Source: a virus. From it: a DNA stretch of 21,464 nt. Position 1 is the stretch's first letter. Every line of letters begins with the position of its first letter. Location: the IMG/VR virus record IMGVR_UViG_3300038825_000279, positions 1 to 21,464 of that record. One strand, 5' to 3'. Positions 1 through 7,386 of this stretch are shown here, piece by piece. Both the position numbers and the translations under genes were made by a program. The notes beneath the pieces were generated by a model, which did not search any database, was not told the DNA's origin, and worked only from the letters and a program-made list of their open reading frames with translations.

Positions 1-137
1 ACATCCTAGAAACACAATCTCGTATCACAAGACTTGAATCTGCTGTTAATACTCAAGCTGTGTCTATGGCTAGAATTGATGAGAATATTAAAGCTATTCG
101 TGGTGCAGTAGAGGCTATGGCAAAAAGGCAGGACTAA
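1..137 (+). CDS. C-terminal end of a coiled-coil protein (partial)
   Basis: An open frame enters from the left edge (first full codon at base 3) and stops at TAA 135-137, giving 44 residues with no stop before it. The visible part is a heptad-like helix rich in Ile, Leu, Ala and charged residues (for example ITRLESAVN and ARIDENIKAIR), so it is probably the coiled-coil tail of a larger or small structural or lysis protein. Its stop overlaps the next start codon in a TAATG junction, which ties it to the lysis genes by translational coupling. The protein family cannot be told from this fragment. Confidence 0.6.
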   Translation, partial: ILETQSRITRLESAVNTQAVSMARIDENIKAIRGAVEAMAKRQD

Positions 138-484
138 TGGAAAACTTAAAGCTACCTATAGCTCTTGCTATGGCAATGGCAGCACAGCTTGCTGGTGGTG
201 TCTGGTGGGTATCTCAACAGGCAGCTACTATTTCCTCACTAGAGGAGACAGTAAGTCAGCTTGGTTCTCGTATGGCAATTGAGGATAATATAAATCTCAA
301 GCGTGATGTTGCCGCTAACTCCACAGAGTTAGAGTACGTTTGGGGTGAAGTAGAAGAACTGTGGCAAGAAATTGCAGTTATGACTAAGGCCATTGGTGAG
401 ATTAATAAGATTAAGCAACGGATAGCTGTTATTGAAAGTGAGTTACGGTACATAAATAGAGACCACAGAGACATGGAAAAATAG
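137..484 (+). CDS. membrane-anchored coiled-coil protein, spanin-like
   Basis: 115 residues. An N-terminal hydrophobic segment (about residues 5-27, LPIALAMAMAAQLAGGVWWV) looks like a single membrane anchor. It is followed by a long charged helical region (about 30-112) with heptad spacing, predicted coiled coil. This architecture, next to two holin genes at the end of the late operon, is that of an inner-membrane spanin or another accessory lysis protein; no specific family is recognised, so the lysis role is inference from shape and position. It starts at ATG 137, overlapping the preceding stop by one base, and ends nine bases before the next start. Confidence 0.65.
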   Translation: MENLKLPIALAMAMAAQLAGGVWWVSQQAATISSLEETVSQLGSRMAIEDNINLKRDVAANSTELEYVWGEVEELWQEIAVMTKAIGEINKIKQRIAVIESELRYINRDHRDMEK

Positions 485-492
485 GGGAAATA

Positions 493-696
493 ATGATGGC
501 AAAGACAATACTTGATGATTGGAAAATTCTACCAAGGCTAATGATGCTGGTGACAACCATTATGTATATACGTTGCCTAGAGTGGGCATTATTTCAACCT
601 GATCTGTCAGTGTCTCAGGCGGGTTTAATATCAGTTGTAACTGGGGCTTTCACAGGAAGTTTCGGCATCTGGATGGGTAAGGAGTCGAATAAATGA
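493..696 (+). CDS. small holin-like membrane protein
   Basis: 67 residues with two hydrophobic segments (about 12-32 and 43-61) separated by a short loop and ending in a charged tail (WMGKESNK). Small proteins with this pattern and with a glycine-rich second helix (GAFTGSFGIWMG) occur as holin or antiholin genes in many alphaproteobacterial phages. The start ATG 493 lies behind a purine-rich Shine-Dalgarno (AGGGGAAAT); an ATGATG start leaves a one-codon ambiguity. The stop overlaps the next gene (ATGA, four bases), which is itself a 3TM holin, so the pair may act as holin and antiholin. The holin call is by topology and context, not by a catalytic motif. Confidence 0.65.
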   Translation: MMAKTILDDWKILPRLMMLVTTIMYIRCLEWALFQPDLSVSQAGLISVVTGAFTGSFGIWMGKESNK

Positions 697-1043
697 TAGG
701 TCAACTCATAAGTTCCCTCGGTGGACTAGCTGCTAGTGTCATCGACAGTAAGACACAACTTAAGCTAACCGAAGCTGAGATAAAGAAGAAGCAACTGACG
801 GGTGAGATCGACTGGGACATCGAAGCTATCCGTGCGACACAGAACTCATGGAAAGACGAATGGATCACCCTACTGTTCTCTATCCCCCTGATACTAGCCT
901 TCTGTGGTGACTGGGGTAATCAGATCGTACAAGCTGGGTTTACTTCACTTGAGGCTATGCCAACGTGGTATCAAGTTTCGCTGGGGGGTATTGTGAGCGC
1001 AAGCATAGGTCTCCGGTCTATCTCTAAGTTCTACAATAAGTAA
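693..1043 (+). CDS. holin, 3TM gene-transfer-agent type
   Basis: 116 residues. The N-terminal amphipathic stretch (residues 1-30) and a charged linker lead to the block SWKDEWITLLFSIP (about 52-65), then hydrophobic segments at about 57-75, 81-90 and 95-108. The Q-x-SW-x-DE-(hydrophobic) pattern is the mark of the 'holin of 3TMs' family (GTA_holin_3TM) used to release gene-transfer agents and phages from alphaproteobacteria. It would permeabilise the inner membrane at the end of infection and give the cell-wall hydrolase access to peptidoglycan. It starts within the previous gene's stop codon and is the last gene of the rightward transcript, being followed by a strong terminator 20 bases on. 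Confidence 0.8.
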   Translation: MIGQLISSLGGLAASVIDSKTQLKLTEAEIKKKQLTGEIDWDIEAIRATQNSWKDEWITLLFSIPLILAFCGDWGNQIVQAGFTSLEAMPTWYQVSLGGIVSASIGLRSISKFYNK

Positions 1044-1062
1044 TACATAACACAAGACACAA

Positions 1063-1102
1063 AAAAGCCGTAGGTATCCACTCAAGGACGCCTACGGCTT
1101 TT
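1063..1102. terminator. bidirectional rho-independent terminator
   Basis: A perfect 12-bp stem (AAAAGCCGTAGG at 1063-1074 with CCTACGGCTTTT at 1091-1102) around a 16-base loop, with A and T runs on the flanks so that a U-tract follows the hairpin on either strand. It sits exactly between two converging units: the + strand lysis genes ending at 1043 and the minus-strand early block ending at 1109. Confidence 0.92.
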
Positions 1103-1108
1103 CTGATT

Positions 1109-1243
1109 CTAGTCTAGGTCTCCCATAACAGCAGCTAGACCTTGGTATAACGTCTCTATGTCGATCTTTAGCTTCCCCACAGTGTAAGTTACCCAAAGTA
1201 GGACTAGGCTGTTTAACAGCATCAACCCCTCAAATAGTGTCAT
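1109..1243 (-). CDS. 44-residue single-pass membrane protein
   Basis: Begins at ATG 1243, overlapping the phoH stop codon in a TAATG junction, and ends at TAG 1109, right before the terminator stem. The product starts with a hydrophobic helix (about residues 3-22, rich in Leu and Val: LFEGLMLLNSLVLLWVTYTV) followed by a short soluble tail (GKLKIDIETLYQ). It is the last gene of the early block. No family is recognised. Translational coupling to phoH, a clean frame and the membrane-helix composition argue that it is real; its function is unknown. Confidence 0.6.
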   Translation of the reverse strand: MTLFEGLMLLNSLVLLWVTYTVGKLKIDIETLYQGLAAVMGDLD

Positions 1244-1947
1244 TAGATACCCTCCTCCATGAATGTCTTAACCCACATTGCTGTGATGCCTGATCGTACA
1301 ATATCCTCAACACCAAACTCAATCACTGGCACAGGTAACATATGCTTCTTAGCCAAGTGGATCACCTTTGATAACCCATCGGCCTCCTTAAGGTCACTCT
1401 GCATAACGTCACCATTGAGAACGATTGTCGTCCCTTCTCCCACACGGGTCAGAACCATCTTAAGTTCGTGCAGTGTGATGTTCTGTGTTTCATCGACAAT
1501 TATGAAGGCATTATCGAAGCTACGCCCACGCATGAGTGCAAGAGGTGCCATCTCAATGTTGCCATTCTTGATCCCTGTTTCCACTGTCCCCTTACCAAGG
1601 TGCTTCTCCAAAACATCCAAGACAGGCAAAGCCCAAGGCATAGTCTTCTCATTTAGGTCTCCCTTCAAGAACCCAAGCTCCTTACCCACGGCAACATGAG
1701 GACGTGTGATAACGATCTTGTCAATCTGCTTTGTAGTGTACAGGTCAGAGGCATACGTTGCTGTAACATACGTCTTACCAGTACCAGCAGGGCCAAGGAT
1801 AAACACCTGCTTATTCCCCTGTAGAGCTTCTATCAGAGCCTTTTGCTTGATAGTCTTAGCGACAAGGCCAGAGGTAGACTTTTTGTCGGCCCCTTTGTAG
1901 TTAGTCTTTCTTCTTGATCTAGTGGGCTTCTCGGGGAAGTCGTCCAT
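1243..1947 (-). CDS. phoH: PhoH-family P-loop ATPase
   Basis: 234 residues. Walker A GPAGTGKT at 52-59 and Walker B FIIVDETQN around 148-156 with the PhoH-type motif TRPHVAVGKELGFLKGD (about 81-97) identify the C-terminal ATPase domain of PhoH. The first 30 residues are a basic, disordered-looking extension. PhoH is widespread in marine phages; the bacterial protein is linked to phosphate stress and RNA metabolism, but its phage role is not settled. The gene overlaps the glutaredoxin stop (TAATG at 1947) and is coupled to the small membrane protein downstream. Confidence 0.93.
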   Translation of the reverse strand: MDDFPEKPTRSRRKTNYKGADKKSTSGLVAKTIKQKALIEALQGNKQVFILGPAGTGKTYVTATYASDLYTTKQIDKIVITRPHVAVGKELGFLKGDLNEKTMPWALPVLDVLEKHLGKGTVETGIKNGNIEMAPLALMRGRSFDNAFIIVDETQNITLHELKMVLTRVGEGTTIVLNGDVMQSDLKEADGLSKVIHLAKKHMLPVPVIEFGVEDIVRSGITAMWVKTFMEEGI

Positions 1948-2183
1948 TAGCGTTGTTCCTTTTCCAGTAGTTCCTTTAGTTCCGTGTAGCCACCTACATA
2001 ATTTCCACTGGGGGTAAATATCTGTGGTACTGTGGTTATACCAGCCCTCTTAATCAAAGTTAAAACCCACCTTGAGCTTTGGGAGTGTACGTTATATTCT
2101 GTGTAAGGGTAGCCACTGCCCTTGAGTAAAGCCTTAGCTGAATCACAGAAGTTGCATTGTTCACGGGTGATGATGGTGTACAT
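1947..2183 (-). CDS. glutaredoxin
   Basis: 78 residues with a complete thioredoxin-fold glutaredoxin core: dithiol active site CNFC (residues 10-13), the cis-proline block TTVPQIF (about 50-56) and the glycine pair GGY near residue 65. It would pass electrons to the ribonucleotide reductase encoded immediately upstream, whose C-terminal tail carries the cysteine pair that needs re-reduction; that pairing is inference from adjacency and known class II RNR biochemistry. The start ATG 2183 has a GGAG Shine-Dalgarno. The gene lies 46 bases after the RNR stop. Confidence 0.9.
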   Translation of the reverse strand: MYTIITREQCNFCDSAKALLKGSGYPYTEYNVHSQSSRWVLTLIKRAGITTVPQIFTPSGNYVGGYTELKELLEKEQR

Positions 2184-2229
2184 GGGTGTCTCCTAGTAAG
2201 CAGTTTATACACTTGCTCAGGTGCTTTGG

Positions 2230-4131
2230 TTACACTAGGTCTACGATCTCACAGCTATCTCCAGAACAAGCTAATGTCTGGCTACCTGCTGTATTATCCT
2301 CACTCTCGTAGTCTGAGAGTTCATCCCAGTTTAGACTGGTTGGCATGAGAGCCTTAAGCTCTTCGTACTGTGACTTGTCACACTCTTGATAAGGAGCCTG
2401 TTGGTATGTGTGTTCGTTATACGGTAGGAACGACACACCAGACATTTCATCAAAGTGCTTGTACACAAATGCACCCACTTCAAACCATTCGTCAGCCCGT
2501 ACATTAATTGTCACGGAGGGCTTATGCTCACACCAGTGTCGCTGATACATCAACCATGTCTCTAGTTGGTCGATAGCAGACATATCAGAGGTACACACGG
2601 CTCCATCAGGGGCTTTCTGTGGGAAGCTAAACACCACTGTAGTGTCAGGCTTCATCACGCATGGTTCATTTGGTACACCACGATCCTTGAGGAAGTTCGT
2701 CAGTGGATCTTTGATGTCACCACGCACAGTACGAATGTAATAAGGTGAGTGACGAGCATGGATACCACTAGCAGAGTCAACAAGTTGGGAGACAGTGCCA
2801 CTAGGTTTGACACAAGTGATAGCAGCAGCAACAGGGATACCAAGAAGTTCAGCCCACTCAGCGTTTGTATTAACAGCGACATTTTTGAGATGCTCCAATG
2901 TTTTTGCTAACCCACCATTCTTGAGTGTCATTAGCTGATTGTCCATAATACCTGTGAGGCTAACCCCCAACAGGCGTTCTTCTTCTGTGTTGTCCTTCCA
3001 TTCCTTCGATAGGTACGGAAAGTGAGTATAGGTACTTTGGATCGTACCTAAGATGGTAGCAAGTTTTACCTTGCGCTCTAGGTCGTCTATAGTATCGGTG
3101 GCACGGACAACGCACTCCGTTAGGTTACAAAACTGAGAATCACGCAAAATTATTTCGCTGCAAGGATTCGTGCCGAAGTCTCGATCTGCATCCCTACGTC
3201 CGTTCTTTGCTGCCTGTACCTTAGCCGCTTGACGGTTGAAGATACCACGTTCACCACTGCCGCTTTCCACTAGGGCTTGCCACTCACGCATGAAAGAGAT
3301 GCTGTCGGGCTTCTCAGTGTACGAAACAGAGTTGTTAGCCAAAGCTCGTTGTGGATCGTTCTCCCACCATGCACCTGACTTAGCGTGACGCATACGGTCA
3401 TCTGAGAGGTTGCTCAGGGAGATCATAGCTGATCGACGTACACCACCTACAACTACCACTTCACCGATCTTACACATGATGTCGTGACATTCGATAGATG
3501 ATAGCTTACGACCTGTAGCGTTCTTGAACGTGTGGATCACAAAGTTAAACAAGTCGATCAATGGCGCTGGGCCAGAGGCACGACCACCGAAGGTCTTAAG
3601 TCTTGCACCCGCCGGACGAACCTTAGATGTATCCCACTTGGGAACCTCACCGCTGTACAACAAAGCAATAAGCTGACGTAGAGCCTTAGCCCAACCCTCC
3701 TTGCTATCTTTAACCACAATGGTTGTGTCGCTGTTAAACATCTGATCTGGCACTTCTGGTAGCTTGTTGATGTACTGACGCTCAACTGAGAACCCTACAC
3801 CTGTACCACACAACAAGATAAACATAGCTTGGTCGAAGCTCTTGATGTTCTTGACTGCCAGATAGCTACAGTTGTACATAGCAGTATTGTCACGGAGGGC
3901 TGCTGGCCCTGCTGTCATAAGAGACCGCATTGAGGGCATAACGTCAAGCGATAGGATAGCTTGCTCTAGTTGGTCAATGTATGTGTTGTCACCAGCCACA
4001 GGACGCACGATGTTATCCATGTAACGTGCTACGGTTTCGCTGTAGGACTCCCGACCTTTGCCATCAAAGTATTTAGCATACCGTGACTTGTGGATAAAGG
4101 CTTGGTAGTCTGTTGGTAGTTGGTTGCTCAT
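2230..4131 (-). CDS. nrdJ: adenosylcobalamin-dependent (class II) ribonucleotide reductase
   Basis: 633 residues. It reduces ribonucleotides to deoxyribonucleotides with vitamin B12 coenzyme as radical source. The visible catalytic set matches monomeric class II ribonucleoside-triphosphate reductase: first redox cysteine in MYNCSY (C88), radical block NPCSEI (N322, C324, E326), second redox cysteine in QFCNLTE (C335, 11 residues on, the same spacing as in the lactobacillar enzyme), substrate loop PSGTVSQLVDSASGIHARH, and the C-terminal shuttle pair CSGDSC. It is about 100 residues shorter than the lactobacillar enzyme. It overlaps the DUF1127 gene by four bases and is followed by glutaredoxin. 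It makes phage DNA synthesis depend on host cobalamin but not on oxygen. Confidence 0.92.
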   Translation of the reverse strand: MSNQLPTDYQAFIHKSRYAKYFDGKGRESYSETVARYMDNIVRPVAGDNTYIDQLEQAILSLDVMPSMRSLMTAGPAALRDNTAMYNCSYLAVKNIKSFDQAMFILLCGTGVGFSVERQYINKLPEVPDQMFNSDTTIVVKDSKEGWAKALRQLIALLYSGEVPKWDTSKVRPAGARLKTFGGRASGPAPLIDLFNFVIHTFKNATGRKLSSIECHDIMCKIGEVVVVGGVRRSAMISLSNLSDDRMRHAKSGAWWENDPQRALANNSVSYTEKPDSISFMREWQALVESGSGERGIFNRQAAKVQAAKNGRRDADRDFGTNPCSEIILRDSQFCNLTECVVRATDTIDDLERKVKLATILGTIQSTYTHFPYLSKEWKDNTEEERLLGVSLTGIMDNQLMTLKNGGLAKTLEHLKNVAVNTNAEWAELLGIPVAAAITCVKPSGTVSQLVDSASGIHARHSPYYIRTVRGDIKDPLTNFLKDRGVPNEPCVMKPDTTVVFSFPQKAPDGAVCTSDMSAIDQLETWLMYQRHWCEHKPSVTINVRADEWFEVGAFVYKHFDEMSGVSFLPYNEHTYQQAPYQECDKSQYEELKALMPTSLNWDELSDYESEDNTAGSQTLACSGDSCEIVDLV

Positions 4132-4325
4132 TCGCCACGTCCTCGCATAGTTTTATCTTCTTCTAGCCAGACCATACGGTCAATGTCTTCTCGACTAATG
4201 CCAATGTCCTTTAGTTCCCTATCGGACAATCGGTTCAATACTTTGATTGCCTGACGGTGTTCTGACCACATCACTGCGTACCGCATGAACCTCACGAATA
4301 TATTGTTTACCCATCTCTTCTTCAT
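4128..4325 (-). CDS. DUF1127 (YjiS-like) small protein
   Basis: 65 residues, basic N-terminal helix followed by the DUF1127 signature: RQAIKVLNRLSDRELKDIGI and then SREDIDRMV. This fold is common in alpha- and gammaproteobacterial chromosomes, where members have been tied to RNA turnover and to phosphate and carbon metabolism; it is unusual in a phage operon for nucleotide supply. Both ends overlap neighbours by four bases (ATGA), MazG upstream and RNR downstream, so it is made in step with them. Its N-terminus has an FVRFMRYAVMW stretch that could be amphipathic. Function in the phage is unknown. Confidence 0.85.
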   Translation of the reverse strand: MKKRWVNNIFVRFMRYAVMWSEHRQAIKVLNRLSDRELKDIGISREDIDRMVWLEEDKTMRGRGE

Positions 4326-4678
4326 CGGTTATCTCCTGATCCCTTAATCACACCACGCTTGGCACGATCATTCAACTTATCCATGTTAGTCTCCATTACC
4401 TCTGGCAGGTTACTGTAGAAGTAATTAGCCAAGGCTGTCGTGTAAAACAGAACGTCACCTAGCTCTTTGACGATCTCTTTCTGGTTAACCTTAGTATCGT
4501 CACGGAGGTACTTCTTTACCTTCTCGGCTACCTCCCCTGCTTCCCCTACGAGACCCAAAGCATTTTCCACTAGGCGGGTCTCACCTTTTGTCGTGATCTT
4601 ACCTTCAACCCAATAGGAATACTCCATCGGTGTAACATTAACAATGCTGAAAGCATCAATGTCTTCTTGCGTAATCAT
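4322..4678 (-). CDS. mazG: MazG-like nucleotide pyrophosphohydrolase
   Basis: 118 residues. The metal-binding pattern of the MazG/all-alpha NTP pyrophosphatase family is present: GEAGEVAEKVKK (about 45-56) and then KEIVKELGDVLFY (about 67-79), i.e. E-x2-E followed by E-x2-D. It would cleave NTPs or dNTPs to monophosphates plus pyrophosphate; in marine phages it is often carried with RNR and ThyX. In some phages it has been proposed to act on ppGpp, but nothing here tells which substrate is used. It overlaps the methyltransferase gene before it and the DUF1127 gene after it by four bases each. Confidence 0.88.
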   Translation of the reverse strand: MITQEDIDAFSIVNVTPMEYSYWVEGKITTKGETRLVENALGLVGEAGEVAEKVKKYLRDDTKVNQKEIVKELGDVLFYTTALANYFYSNLPEVMETNMDKLNDRAKRGVIKGSGDNR

Positions 4679-5241
4679 ACTGTTCTCCCATAGAACTCTG
4701 TCTGTTTAGCAGGATCTCTGGCCATGTCAAATAGATACCAAGCGCAGTTGTCTTTACCTACGCTTTTACTACCTTCAATCCATTTGACCCTACCTATGCT
4801 CACTACCTTAACGCAATACGACATCAAGATAGCTGACTGTTTCGTGTGCATCCAATCGGCATCAAAGAGTAGCCATGTTGGACACATCTGCATCCACCCT
4901 TCGATGAATGGGTGCAGTAGTTTTCTGTCCCAAGGTGGGTTGGTGATACACAAGTCTGCACCACCGAAAGCCATAAATAAGTTCAAGAAGTCTTGCTCAC
5001 CCATGTTAATAGAATCATGGACGCAAACTCTTGGGTCTCTCGGCTCAATATCACAAGCAAAGATACACTCGCCATGACCATCTGTCAGATCATCTATGTG
5101 GTCTATCAGACGCCCATCTCCCGCACAAGGCTCGTAGTAGTCAAACGAGTAAGGCAAGTGCGGGATCAGAGGTTCAACGGCTGACCTTGGTGTCGGGTAG
5201 TAGTCCCTCGGTACTCTTTCAAAGTCACTACGCTTGCCCAT
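4675..5241 (-). CDS. SAM-dependent DNA methyltransferase, N6-adenine type
   Basis: 188 residues. The SAM-binding motif EPCAGDGRL (37-45) and catalytic motif NPPW (101-104) identify a class I amino-methyltransferase of the N6-adenine group; the N-terminal YYPTPRSAVEPL is also typical of phage and plasmid members. There is no room for a large target-recognition domain, so sequence specificity is unclear. It could protect phage DNA from host restriction. It starts 14 bases inside the end of the metallophosphoesterase gene and overlaps mazG by four bases. A role on RNA or another substrate cannot be excluded. Confidence 0.82.
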   Translation of the reverse strand: MGKRSDFERVPRDYYPTPRSAVEPLIPHLPYSFDYYEPCAGDGRLIDHIDDLTDGHGECIFACDIEPRDPRVCVHDSINMGEQDFLNLFMAFGGADLCITNPPWDRKLLHPFIEGWMQMCPTWLLFDADWMHTKQSAILMSYCVKVVSIGRVKWIEGSKSVGKDNCAWYLFDMARDPAKQTEFYGRTV

Positions 5242-6007
5242 ACATAGCCTTTAGTCGTGACTGGGAAACAAACTCTGGATCATACATACCGTTCTCTACC
5301 TCCCGTTTAACTACTATGCCAGACCACCACTCCTTGTTGGCTTGACCTGCCCATCCTTCTGCTGCACCTTTGTAGCACCCCGCAACAAGACCGATAACTC
5401 CGTTAGGGTGTGAAGCGTCCTTAAACTTAAGATCACGTTTATGACTATGACCACAAGTAGAACTATGGTGCCTGTGAGCCAGTAGTGCATTAGCATGGTG
5501 CATACCAGACATAGCAGACCCAAAGTTACCACTGCTAAAGAAGTGAGCATACGAGACCCCATCGTAATCAGCAATAGCTGGGGCTGAGTTCTCATACTCG
5601 TGGTACTCATCGAACCACCTGTTAGTCTGAAGGTGGTCAAAAGATATGCCATACTTCGAGCCTTCAAGTCTAGGATCGTGTTTGATAGCTTTCTTAATCC
5701 TGTTCTCATGGTTTCCCTCAAACCCTATGTAAGCTGGTCGTTTTCGTCGGTGGTGTCTGAACTTCCATCGAATACGCTCTTGTGCATCGTTGTAGTGTTC
5801 GATGTCTGCCTCATAGCTTTGACTGACGATTGCCTCTGGGTAACGAGTGTCAAATGTATTTAATGACCGCATATCAGCGCCATCACCCAAGTCAACGACA
5901 TAATCAGGCTTGAGGTCATACAAGAACTCACCTAACCAGTTAAACCTCTCGTTACTCACACTGGGATCAACGTGAGCGCATGAGAAGACTACGACTGTTT
6001 TACTCAT
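5228..6007 (-). CDS. calcineurin-like metallophosphoesterase
   Basis: 259 residues. The order of metal-site motifs is that of the calcineurin-like fold: VVFSCAHVD (residues 6-14), DLGD (39-42), GNHE (98-101), a middle histidine in YAHFFSSG, and CGHSHKRD near residue 190. The usual first Asp of the D-x-H motif is replaced by Cys (C10-A-H12), so one metal ligand may be changed. Substrate is unknown; related phage enzymes are annotated only as putative phosphatases or nucleases. It starts five bases after the 40-residue gene's sense codons (overlap of eight bases) and overlaps the methyltransferase by 14 bases. Confidence 0.82.
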   Translation of the reverse strand: MSKTVVVFSCAHVDPSVSNERFNWLGEFLYDLKPDYVVDLGDGADMRSLNTFDTRYPEAIVSQSYEADIEHYNDAQERIRWKFRHHRRKRPAYIGFEGNHENRIKKAIKHDPRLEGSKYGISFDHLQTNRWFDEYHEYENSAPAIADYDGVSYAHFFSSGNFGSAMSGMHHANALLAHRHHSSTCGHSHKRDLKFKDASHPNGVIGLVAGCYKGAAEGWAGQANKEWWSGIVVKREVENGMYDPEFVSQSRLKAMYGQA

Positions 6008-6122
6008 CCGCTTCCTCCAACTCTAGTTCAATAAGGGCAGCACTAATATGAAACCCAAGCTCCTCAAGCTGGTCTTTACTAAGTTTCTGTAGTGCAGTCA
6101 ACAGACTGTTTACTTCAACCAT
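6000..6122 (-). CDS. 40-residue hypothetical protein
   Basis: Starts at ATG 6122 inside the last codons of the endonuclease I gene and stops at TAA 6000, overlapping the metallophosphoesterase start. The product is acidic and helical (Leu, Glu and Lys rich: LTALQKLSKDQLEELGF), with no recognisable motif. An AAGGAT sequence about 11 bases upstream can act as ribosome binding site. It fills an otherwise empty 100-base gap with an overlap at each end, as other genes here do, which is the main argument that it is expressed. Confidence 0.5.
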   Translation of the reverse strand: MVEVNSLLTALQKLSKDQLEELGFHISAALIELELEEADE

Positions 6123-6505
6123 TCGTCTGGTATCCTTTTATCTGCGTAGATGAACCCGTACTTGTCGCACCAATCACCATAAGTTGTCCTTGAACCCTTG
6201 TTGATCTTACCCCTAGAGTTACTAAACACAAATCGTATGTCTAGGCTGGGGTGTTGCTCCTTGATCTTCAAGTGCTTCTTTCTATCGGCGGCTACAAACC
6301 TACCCTTGGACTCGATTATAATACCGTTAGGCAGAATAAAATCTGGGGTGTAAGTCTTATTCTCAAGTAAGGTCCACTTAATCTTTAGTGTTTCATACTC
6401 AAAACTTACACCCCGCTTATTTAAGTCAACGGAAATATCATCTTCTAGTCCTGATCTGTAGCCATTCCTTATTGCGTGTTGTCTACGCTTGCTGGTGGCT
6501 CCCAC
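6110..6505 (-). CDS. phage endonuclease I (T7 gp3-like Holliday junction resolvase)
   Basis: 131 residues, closely similar to T7 endonuclease I: YRSGLEDDI (E21), TYTPDFILPNG (D55) and IIIESKGRF (E65, K67) give the full catalytic set at almost the same residue numbers as in T7, followed by the DRKKHLKIKEQHPSLDIRFVF block and GSRTTYGDWCDKYGF. The enzyme cuts branched DNA such as Holliday junctions and, in T7, helps degrade host DNA. The likely start is GTG 6505 with a GGGGGAG Shine-Dalgarno, 37 bases inside the exonuclease gene. It sits in the same order next to the exonuclease and SSB as in T7-like replication modules. Confidence 0.95.
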   Translation of the reverse strand: MGATSKRRQHAIRNGYRSGLEDDISVDLNKRGVSFEYETLKIKWTLLENKTYTPDFILPNGIIIESKGRFVAADRKKHLKIKEQHPSLDIRFVFSNSRGKINKGSRTTYGDWCDKYGFIYADKRIPDEWLK

Positions 6506-7185
6506 AACTCCCCCTCTTCCCTCCGTAGCCAGAGTAGCCTAGCGTTTTCTATTGCAAGGTCTAAGTCCCCACCATATGCCTCTAAACAGGTTTCCCAAAG
6601 ACTCTGTTCAGAGTCACAATCTACCAGCAGTTTCTCTGCCTTCTTGGGGCCAATTCCCGGTACACCCTTTATGTTGTCAGCGGGGTCTCCGGTTAACAAC
6701 TGGGTATAAAAGAACTTAGTCCCTGACCACCAATCTACTTCAGACCACCCTTTTGTAAAGTTGTAGTGATAACAGGGTATCTGTAGCATGTCCTTGTCAA
6801 TGGACGCCACAATGGTTGTAGAGCCACACTTAGTTGCAGCTATGCCAATTAGATCATCAGCCTCCTCCCCTTCGCTAACCACTGCTGCGTAACTATCAAT
6901 AAGGTATTGCCTAGTTAGTTCTAAGTACTTTGGCCTATCCTTACCCTGCCTGTTCTCTTTGTATGGGGCAGCTTTTGCTATCTCGTACCTGAAGTTGTTC
7001 TTGCCAGTTAGGTAAACTATGTAGTCATTAGAGCTTACGGGAAATGTGCAAGTCGCTTCCAGCACATCCCCCATAATCTCCTCTGTCTTATTTATAGCAT
7101 CTAAAGGCAAGTCCTTATCTTTTGAGGCGGCTGCTTGATAAGCAATTATATCACCGTCTATAAGAACCTTTCCACCCTTCATCAA
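6469..7185 (-). CDS. 5'-3' exonuclease (FEN / T7 gp6-like)
   Basis: 238 residues. The metal-binding acidic motifs of the 5'-nuclease family are visible: VLIDGDIIAY (D10, D12), EGEEADDLIG near residue 108 and SIDKDMLQ near 133, plus the helix-hairpin-helix block LTGDPADNIKGVPGIGPKKAEKLL (split here as LTGDPADNIKG and VPGIGPKKAE, about 165-190). It would remove RNA primers and take part in host DNA breakdown and recombination. The start ATG 7185 overlaps the 66-residue gene's stop by four bases; an ATGATG makes the first residue uncertain. Confidence 0.92.
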   Translation of the reverse strand: MMKGGKVLIDGDIIAYQAAASKDKDLPLDAINKTEEIMGDVLEATCTFPVSSNDYIVYLTGKNNFRYEIAKAAPYKENRQGKDRPKYLELTRQYLIDSYAAVVSEGEEADDLIGIAATKCGSTTIVASIDKDMLQIPCYHYNFTKGWSEVDWWSGTKFFYTQLLTGDPADNIKGVPGIGPKKAEKLLVDCDSEQSLWETCLEAYGGDLDLAIENARLLWLRREEGELWEPPASVDNTQ

Positions 7186-7382
7186 ATACCCCCAAATACC
7201 ATTTGACCATCGTCTCGCTCAAAGGCAACGTCTTCTACATATGTGTAGCCTCCAGCCCTTGCTGCCTCTGCAAACGTGTTGGCTAAGGCGTATAAGTCGT
7301 CAACCTCTTGTCGAACCAAAGTTGTGCTGCCGTAGAAGCCATCTTCTTCACTGTCGTGTTCGAAGGTGATTGTTACTTTCAT
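7182..7382 (-). CDS. 66-residue hypothetical protein
   Basis: A small acidic protein (MKVTITFEHDSEEDGFYGS at the start, then a helix DDLYALANTFAEAARAGG and a closing YVEDVAFERDDGQ). No family is recognised. It begins four bases after the SSB stop and overlaps the exonuclease start by four bases, so it is embedded in the replication operon. The alternation of beta-like ends and a central helix suggests a small alpha/beta fold. It may be an accessory replication or host-takeover protein, but nothing in the sequence shows this. Confidence 0.7.
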   Translation of the reverse strand: MKVTITFEHDSEEDGFYGSTTLVRQEVDDLYALANTFAEAARAGGYTYVEDVAFERDDGQMVFGGI

Positions 7383-7386
7383 GTTT

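Noticed and set aside
1259-1699. 146-residue + strand frame opposite phoH
   Set aside because: It is the antisense shadow of a clearly real phoH gene, without a ribosome binding site.
4724-5345. Several + strand frames opposite the methyltransferase and metallophosphoesterase genes
   Set aside because: All are antisense shadows of genes with recognisable catalytic motifs.
5314-5721. 135-residue minus-strand frame inside the metallophosphoesterase gene
   Set aside because: Alternative frame of a gene with intact metal motifs; low-complexity Leu/Thr content and no start signal.
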